Of a stretch of DNA of 9,283 nucleotides, positions 4,967 to 9,283 are shown piece after piece (positions within the stretch are counted from its first letter, which is position 1; every line of letters starts with the position of its first letter). Location of the stretch: positions 1 to 9,283 of the forward strand of contig CANQNZ010000045.1 of NCBI GenBank assembly GCA_947625365.1, read 5' to 3'. The translations under genes and the position numbers were made by a program. Source of the stretch: an uncultured Bacilli bacterium (GTDB lineage: Bacteria; Bacillota_I; Bacilli_A; RF39; UBA660). The notes under the pieces are model-generated. The model was given only the letters and a program-made list of their open reading frames with translations. It searched no databases and was not told the origin of the DNA.

Positions 4967-7141
4967 TTAATTTTCATCCTGATAAAATATTCCTAAAACA
5001 ATAAATTGCATTAACCTAATTACCCCTTTAAACCTTCTAGGTTCAATTATCATTCGGTATAACCACTCTATTTTTAACTTTTGAACTACTTTAGGAGCTC
5101 GTTTTAAATTACCGCTAATAACATCAAAACTTCCCCCCACCGGAATAAATGCCTTAACGCTCTTTAACTTATCCATATTTTCTAAAATAAAATCTTCCTG
5201 CAAAGGGCTGCCTAAAGCCACAAATAAAATCTCTGGCTTACACTTATTTATTTGCTTTATGACTTCTTCCTTTTTTTCATAACCATGACAAGTTCCTACA
5301 ATATTAATACCAGAATACTTTTCTTCTAATACTTCTTTAGCCTTTAAAGCAACATCTTTCTTAGCCCCATATAAGAATATTCTGTTTTTATTTGGACAAG
5401 ACTTCCTACAAACATCTAACATCAAATCAATACCAGCTATTCTTTTTCTTATATTGCCTCCCTTTAATTTAGAAAGCAAAACTACTCCTTCTCCATCCGG
5501 AATTTGAATTAATTGCTTATTAAATAATTCTTTTTTCCTATTATCTTTATAATGGTCTAAAATAATAAATGGATTAATATTAACAACAAATAACTTCTTA
5601 TCTAAATTATTAAAAATACTTTCTACTATTGCACTTTTATCTGCACAACTAACCTCAAAACCTAATATCTTTTCTTTTACGCCTTTTCTTTTTTTAACCC
5701 TTACTTCATTAATTAAAATAGTTAATATAAAGGCAAGAGGAATAATAATACTAATCGAGTTTAGCAAATTACCACTAAAATAGGCAGCAACTAGTACCAC
5801 AAAACTTCCCATCAACAAAGCAATATTCTTTTCATTAAATTTATTTTTTAAATCAAATAACATTTTAATACCAATATAAATCAAAGCAATAAAATAAAAA
5901 CCTAAAAATAATACACATCCTATAATACCAATAGAATAAAATTGCATTACAAAATCTTTTTCAATATTAAATATATTCATAGTTCTGGTATATGTTATGC
6001 CCAAAAGATTGTCTAAAAAATTATCATTAACCTGTTTAACTCTTTGAATAATCCTAAGCTCCACAAAGCGCGCATTACCTGTTAAAGTTACATCATTTTT
6101 TAAAATATCTTCCCAGAATTTCTTATCGTATTTATAAGGATAGGCTTTTAAAGGAAATAAACTATCTATTTCTTTTTCTTCTAACCTTTGGGTAAATACA
6201 TTATCATCTTTCTTATATTCTTCATAAGAATAACCTCTATTATCCTTACTAACAAATTCAATAGGTCTTCCCTCATAAATTGCTTCATAATAAACATTAC
6301 GCATAGATAAAGGCGTATAAGGAATAATCATAAAAAGACCTATTATTAAAAAAACATTAAATAAATAAAATGATATATTTATTCTCTTTTTAATATTTAT
6401 TATAAAATAAATAACTGATATTGCCACTAATTCTAAAATAGTCCCATATACAGAAAGACGATTACCAATCATTAACATACTTAAAACTAAAAGCCCTGTA
6501 AGTAAATAATCAGATATTTTTTTCTCTTTAAAAGTTTCATAGCAAATAATTGGTAAATATAATAAAAATAATGCCACAATTTGATTAGTCATATGAAAAA
6601 AGCCTTTAGATGAACCAGCAATAAAATCATATTGTTCTAATCTAAACCATTTATAAATTGGAATAGTAGTATGATTAAAATTATAAGCAGTATAAGATAA
6701 ACTTAATACATCAGCTAAAACAATACTTAAGCTCATAAATAAAACAATTATTTTTAAATAATTTCTTATATCTTTATATCTAATATTTAATTTATAAACA
6801 ATATAAAAAAGTAAAACATTACTAAGCATTTTATAAAAATATAAACACTCACTTATAAAACTATAATCAAAATTATTAGGAACAAAAGATTTAAAATTTA
6901 AAGCATTTAAATGATGAGCCATAATATATAGAAAAATAATAATTCCATATATAATAAAATATTTTTTCTCTTTAAAATTACCTTGATTAATTATCACAAT
7001 AATAAACATAATAGAGATAAATAAAGCTCTAATTAAAGTAGAAATTGAATTATAAAATACATGTAAATCTAAAAGTATTGATAAAGCAAAAAAACTTAGT
7101 AAAACATTTATTAAAACTTTATTATTAATCTTTATTTTCAT
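4967..7141 (-). CDS. O-antigen ligase/Wzy-like membrane domain fused to TagA/WecG/CpsF glycosyltransferase
   Basis: Two proteins that are normally separate are joined here. Residues 1-480 hold about 12 hydrophobic membrane segments and a large hydrophilic, presumably extracellular loop (about 275-397), the layout of O-antigen ligase/Wzy polymerases. SSKGFFHMTNQIVALFLLY (177-195) and GNRLSVYG (226-233) resemble their conserved spots. Residues 492-710 are a GT26 domain: INPF (522-525), PDGEGVV (548-554) with the expected catalytic Asp549, RIAGIDL (567-573), GSPLQEDF (644-651) with Gln648, and the C-terminal EWLYRMIIEPRRFK (692-705). TagA adds ManNAc to undecaprenyl-PP-GlcNAc; the sugar used here is not certain. 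An even number of membrane spans would leave the GT26 domain in the cytosol, as needed. AGGGA (7148-7152) lies 6 nt from the ATG. The gene follows the radical SAM gene by 27 nt and lies downstream of tagO. The reading frame is continuous through the junction. Confidence 0.85.
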   Translation of the reverse strand: MKIKINNKVLINVLLSFFALSILLDLHVFYNSISTLIRALFISIMFIIVIINQGNFKEKKYFIIYGIIIFLYIMAHHLNALNFKSFVPNNFDYSFISECLYFYKMLSNVLLFYIVYKLNIRYKDIRNYLKIIVLFMSLSIVLADVLSLSYTAYNFNHTTIPIYKWFRLEQYDFIAGSSKGFFHMTNQIVALFLLYLPIICYETFKEKKISDYLLTGLLVLSMLMIGNRLSVYGTILELVAISVIYFIINIKKRINISFYLFNVFLIIGLFMIIPYTPLSMRNVYYEAIYEGRPIEFVSKDNRGYSYEEYKKDDNVFTQRLEEKEIDSLFPLKAYPYKYDKKFWEDILKNDVTLTGNARFVELRIIQRVKQVNDNFLDNLLGITYTRTMNIFNIEKDFVMQFYSIGIIGCVLFLGFYFIALIYIGIKMLFDLKNKFNEKNIALLMGSFVVLVAAYFSGNLLNSISIIIPLAFILTILINEVRVKKRKGVKEKILGFEVSCADKSAIVESIFNNLDKKLFVVNINPFIILDHYKDNRKKELFNKQLIQIPDGEGVVLLSKLKGGNIRKRIAGIDLMLDVCRKSCPNKNRIFLYGAKKDVALKAKEVLEEKYSGINIVGTCHGYEKKEEVIKQINKCKPEILFVALGSPLQEDFILENMDKLKSVKAFIPVGGSFDVISGNLKRAPKVVQKLKIEWLYRMIIEPRRFKGVIRLMQFIVLGIFYQDEN

Positions 7142-7159
7142 AAGTTATCCCTCAAAAAG

Positions 7160-7168
7160 ATTATATCA
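7160..7168 (-). promoter_or_regulatory. Extended -10 element at the radical SAM/fusion gene junction
   Basis: The minus strand reads TGATATAAT immediately after the TGA stop codon of the radical SAM gene. It is a perfect -10 hexamer with the TGn extension. No convincing -35 hexamer lies 15-18 nt upstream. If active, it would start transcripts near 7153, just before the AGGGA site, allowing the fusion gene to be expressed apart from tagO and the radical SAM gene. Confidence 0.4.
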
Positions 7169-7993
7169 TCATTTTCGGTAAGTTTGATATTTTTTCTGGG
7201 CTTTAACACACTCTTTAAAATATTTCTTGGGAGGTACTATTAAAGGATTACGATTTAAACAAATATCTTCAAGAGTTCTATCTAAGACATTTCCATAGTT
7301 ATAAAGGGCTTTTTGATTAAAATAAGAACCATCGGCTTCTGTTACAATACCTTCTGTATTAATAGTTACAACTGGGCCAATATTTAAAAGACCATTTTCT
7401 CTATCTTCTTTTAAATCATTACCAGCATAAGACATAACATAAGGCATCGGACGCAAAGGAATAGTTTCTTTAGCGCTTAAATTTGTCGCATTACCTTCAT
7501 TAAATAATTTTTTATTTAAGCCAACATATTCTAAAAAATGTCCACTTTTTTGATACTTTTGACAATTTTCCCAAAATAATTTTTCTAATCCTAACCTTCT
7601 AAGTTCCGCAAGATGAAACTTATCATAAGAAATCATTAGCGCTGGCTCATAGCATTTTTTATTTACCTTTTCTAAATACTTTTTAAAACAATCTAATAGC
7701 TTAATAAAATCTTGATTATAAATACTTCCATTAATTGTAATAGCTAACTTTTCTAAAATTATTTTCTTTTTTATTATGTAATTATATAATTTTTCTAATC
7801 TTTCTAAAGCTAAAGTTACTTCTCCTCCACAAACATTTAAACAAGAAGTCCCAATAATATTATCTAAAGTTGCTTCCATAACTTCATCTGACATCTCTTT
7901 ATTAGTGCAATTTCCTCTAAGACACATCGCACAATTAAAATTACATTTTTCGGTAATTATTAAGCCTAAATTTTGTAAAAAAACCTTTCTCAT
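7169..7993 (-). CDS. Radical SAM protein of unknown substrate
   Basis: Radical S-adenosylmethionine enzyme: the N-terminus has the CxxxCxxC [4Fe-4S]-binding motif (Cys17, Cys21, Cys24), followed by CGGEVTL (55-61), the equivalent of the SAM-contacting GGE motif, and ITINGS (85-90) on a core strand. The C-terminal part (about 205-250) has TINTEGIVTEADG and NYGNVLDRTLEDI, resembling the twitch/SPASM-type region seen in peptide- and sugar-modifying family members. The cysteine array of a full SPASM domain is absent; only scattered Cys remain (Cys245, Cys262). At 274 aa it is short. It lies between tagO (41 nt away) and the polymerase-TagA fusion (27 nt), which suggests a role in making or modifying the same surface glycan, or a peptide linked to it (inference). 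The start ATG at 7993 has a G-rich GGGGGA-like site 3-4 nt upstream, closer than usual. The substrate cannot be deduced. Confidence 0.82.
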   Translation of the reverse strand: MRKVFLQNLGLIITEKCNFNCAMCLRGNCTNKEMSDEVMEATLDNIIGTSCLNVCGGEVTLALERLEKLYNYIIKKKIILEKLAITINGSIYNQDFIKLLDCFKKYLEKVNKKCYEPALMISYDKFHLAELRRLGLEKLFWENCQKYQKSGHFLEYVGLNKKLFNEGNATNLSAKETIPLRPMPYVMSYAGNDLKEDRENGLLNIGPVVTINTEGIVTEADGSYFNQKALYNYGNVLDRTLEDICLNRNPLIVPPKKYFKECVKAQKKYQTYRK

Positions 7994-8028
7994 AAATCCC
8001 CCATAAAAAACTTTTATAATATAGCAAG

Positions 8029-8052
8029 AAAAAATTACTTTTTAGAAGTAAT
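8029..8052 (-). terminator. Weak hairpin plus T-tract over the tagO stop codon
   Basis: On the minus strand ATTACTT (8046-8052) pairs with AAGTAAT (8034-8040) around a 5-nt loop, followed by TTTTTT (8029-8034). The tagO stop codon (8035-8037) is inside the 3' arm. The stem has only one G-C pair, so this is more likely an attenuating or partial terminator than a full stop. It could lower expression of the radical SAM and fusion genes relative to tagO. Confidence 0.4.
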
Positions 8053-9096
8053 ATTTTTCTTATGATGGTCGAATAAAATATCCGTTTTTAAAACAAAGAA
8101 TAGAAGCAATATCATAAGTAATAAATAAATTAATATAGCAATTTGATTATCACCTAAAACATAGAATATTGATACTATAGAAAAGACAATATTTATACCA
8201 TAAATTATTAAAATAGTTTTTCTTTGGGTGAATTTCATTTTTAAAAGTTGATGATGGAAATGTTCCTTATCAGCTTTCATTATTCCTTCCCCTTTAATTA
8301 ATCTTCTTAAAATAGCTAAAGCTACATCAAATATAGGAATAGCTAAAATACATAATGGTACAATTAAAGAAGTTATTGTTGTTCCTTTGAACCCAAGTAA
8401 AGAAATAATTGCTATAATAAACCCCAAAAATTGACTACCGCTATCACCCATAAATATAGAAGCTGGAGGAAAGTTATAAGCTAAAAAGCCCATAGTTGAA
8501 CCAAACATAATTAATGATAAAGTTACATCTAATCCTCCCATATTATTTAAAATTCCTGCTATTACGGCAATAGTAGCAAAATAAATACAAGATATACCAC
8601 TAGCTAAACCATCTAATCCATCAATAAAATTTAAAGCATTAGTTATAGCAACAACTACAAAAATAGTAATTAGATAATTTATAGGTACAGGAAAAGCAAT
8701 ACTTAAACCAAAAATAGATATATCATTTAAAACAATATTTCCATAAAACGTTGTTATACATGCAGCAACAATTTGAACAATTAACTTATATCTTGCCTTA
8801 ATTGGATTAATATCATCAAATATTCCCATTAAAACAATAACAAAACTAGCAATCAAAATTGATAACATTCGTACTGAACCATTAGCAAATAACATATAAC
8901 CTACTAAAAAAGCTAAAAAGATAGCTACTCCACCTAAACGAGGCATTGGAGTTTTATGAACTTTTCTTTCATTAGGATAATCCATAGCATTTATATGAAT
9001 AGCTACATACTTAATAATTGGCATTAATACAACACTTGTTAAAAAAGTTATAATAACCATTAAGAAGATATTATTTCCGTTAACATTCCAATTCAT
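8035..9096 (-). CDS. tagO: Undecaprenyl-phosphate N-acetylglucosaminyl 1-phosphate transferase (TagO/WecA family)
   Basis: Polytopic membrane enzyme that transfers a sugar-1-phosphate, classically GlcNAc-1-P from UDP-GlcNAc, to undecaprenyl phosphate. This is the first step of wall teichoic acid and related surface polymers. Family motifs are present in order: PNERKVHKTPMPRLGG (41-56), the Mg-binding FDDINP (93-98), NALNFIDGLDGLASG (153-167), the catalytic GDSGSQFLGF (217-226), and the cytoplasmic HFHHQLL (279-285) typical of the WecA/TagO branch. About 10-11 hydrophobic spans and 353 aa match the family. MraY is a paralogue, but the HFHHQLL histidine motif and the neighbouring TagA domain favour TagO. 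AGGAG (9104-9108) lies 7 nt before the ATG. It is probably the first gene of a unit with the radical SAM and fusion genes, modulated by the hairpin at its stop codon. Confidence 0.92.
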   Translation of the reverse strand: MNWNVNGNNIFLMVIITFLTSVVLMPIIKYVAIHINAMDYPNERKVHKTPMPRLGGVAIFLAFLVGYMLFANGSVRMLSILIASFVIVLMGIFDDINPIKARYKLIVQIVAACITTFYGNIVLNDISIFGLSIAFPVPINYLITIFVVVAITNALNFIDGLDGLASGISCIYFATIAVIAGILNNMGGLDVTLSLIMFGSTMGFLAYNFPPASIFMGDSGSQFLGFIIAIISLLGFKGTTITSLIVPLCILAIPIFDVALAILRRLIKGEGIMKADKEHFHHQLLKMKFTQRKTILIIYGINIVFSIVSIFYVLGDNQIAILIYLLLMILLLFFVLKTDILFDHHKKNITSKK

Positions 9097-9115
9097 ACTG
9101 CATCTCCTACAAACT

Positions 9116-9121
9116 ATTATA
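9116..9121 (-). promoter_or_regulatory. Candidate -10 box of tagO
   Basis: TATAAT on the minus strand lies 19 nt before the tagO start, with a second TATAAT at 9143-9148. Neither has a good -35 hexamer at standard spacing (the best for the first is TGATAA at 16 nt). The nearer box would give a leader of only about 13 nt, starting at the ribosome binding site; the farther one gives about 40 nt. A promoter here is expected, because a minus-strand terminator lies just upstream at 9165-9190. Confidence 0.35.
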
Positions 9122-9164
9122 CACTAAATAGAAGTATTTATCATTATAAAAAATTTAACTACTT

Positions 9165-9190
9165 AAAAACACCGGAGTAAACCAGTGTTT
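9165..9190 (-). terminator. Intrinsic terminator of a minus-strand transcript entering from the right
   Basis: Positions 9167-9175 pair with 9182-9190 around a 6-nt loop. The stem is 9 bp with a G-U wobble on the minus strand but a C-A mismatch on the plus strand, and the minus strand continues into a T run (9169-9165). Its polarity points to a minus-strand gene whose end lies at or beyond the right edge. It separates that transcript from tagO. Confidence 0.5.
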
Positions 9191-9192
9191 CT

Positions 9193-9264
9193 AGTCAAAG
9201 AATAATAATAGGAATACATTTTATTATATAACGAAGTGTAACAATAAAAAGTTTTTCTTTGACT
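9193..9264. repeat. 10-bp inverted repeat with 52-bp spacer at the right edge
   Basis: AGTCAAAGAA (9193-9202) is exactly complementary to TTCTTTGACT (9255-9264). The spacer is almost entirely A and T. On the minus strand one frame stays open from the right edge to a TAA at 9224-9226 (19 codons). It could be the C-terminus of the gene served by the terminator at 9165-9190, but it is too short to identify. No other coding potential is seen in 9097-9283. Confidence 0.35.
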
Positions 9265-9283
9265 TATCTATATATAAACGCTT

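Noticed and set aside
7169..7400. SPASM domain in the radical SAM protein
   Set aside because: The C-terminal region has the strand pattern and GNV signature but lacks the clustered cysteines needed for auxiliary iron-sulfur clusters.
8035..9096. MraY (peptidoglycan) assignment
   Set aside because: The WecA/TagO-type HFHHQLL motif, the teichoic-acid-like neighbours and the lack of mur genes nearby favour TagO.
9193..9283. Riboswitch or structured RNA leader
   Set aside because: The inverted repeat is followed by a terminator, but there is no recognisable conserved core. The terminator precedes the tagO promoter candidates, so a termination region for an off-window gene is simpler.

Overview
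The window looks like chromosomal DNA from a low-GC, Gram-positive, endospore-forming lineage of class Bacilli, probably an uncultured gut-type group (inference). The DNA is very AT-rich, ribosome binding sites are Bacillota-like (AGGAGG, GAGGTGAT), and a clear spore-coat gene gerQ is present. TGA is used as a stop codon (radical SAM gene) and tryptophan is encoded by TGG, so this is the standard bacterial code and not the Mycoplasma code.

Layout from left to right. Positions 1-40 hold a terminator for a plus-strand gene outside the window. A YitT-family membrane protein (minus) and gerQ (plus) are divergent and share a short AT-rich promoter region. gerQ converges on a 660-residue two-domain glycosyltransferase (minus). 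Their 3' ends are only 17 nt apart and share a nested inverted repeat that lies mostly inside the glycosyltransferase coding sequence. Upstream of the glycosyltransferase, on the same strand, is an AAA_14/DUF4143 ATPase. It is visibly less AT-rich than its neighbours and is preceded by three 23-bp tandem repeats directly upstream of its putative promoter. The last block, read right to left, is tagO, then a radical SAM protein, then a large fusion of an O-antigen-ligase/Wzy-like membrane domain to a TagA/WecG/CpsF glycosyltransferase.

How the genes may work together (inference). TagO would make undecaprenyl-PP-GlcNAc. The TagA domain of the fusion would add the second sugar, as in a wall teichoic acid linkage unit. 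The membrane half of the same protein would polymerise or transfer the finished glycan outside the membrane. The two-domain glycosyltransferase would add further sugars. The radical SAM protein is the unexplained partner in this cell-surface glycopolymer cluster. The ATPase looks like an inserted accessory gene and not a pathway member.

The best candidates for something undescribed are the 23-bp repeat array tied to the DUF4143 ATPase, the membrane polymerase/ligase-TagA fusion with its radical SAM neighbour, and the terminator-like structure embedded in a coding end. No stretch over 300 bases lacks a gene; the longest gap is the right end, 9097-9283.
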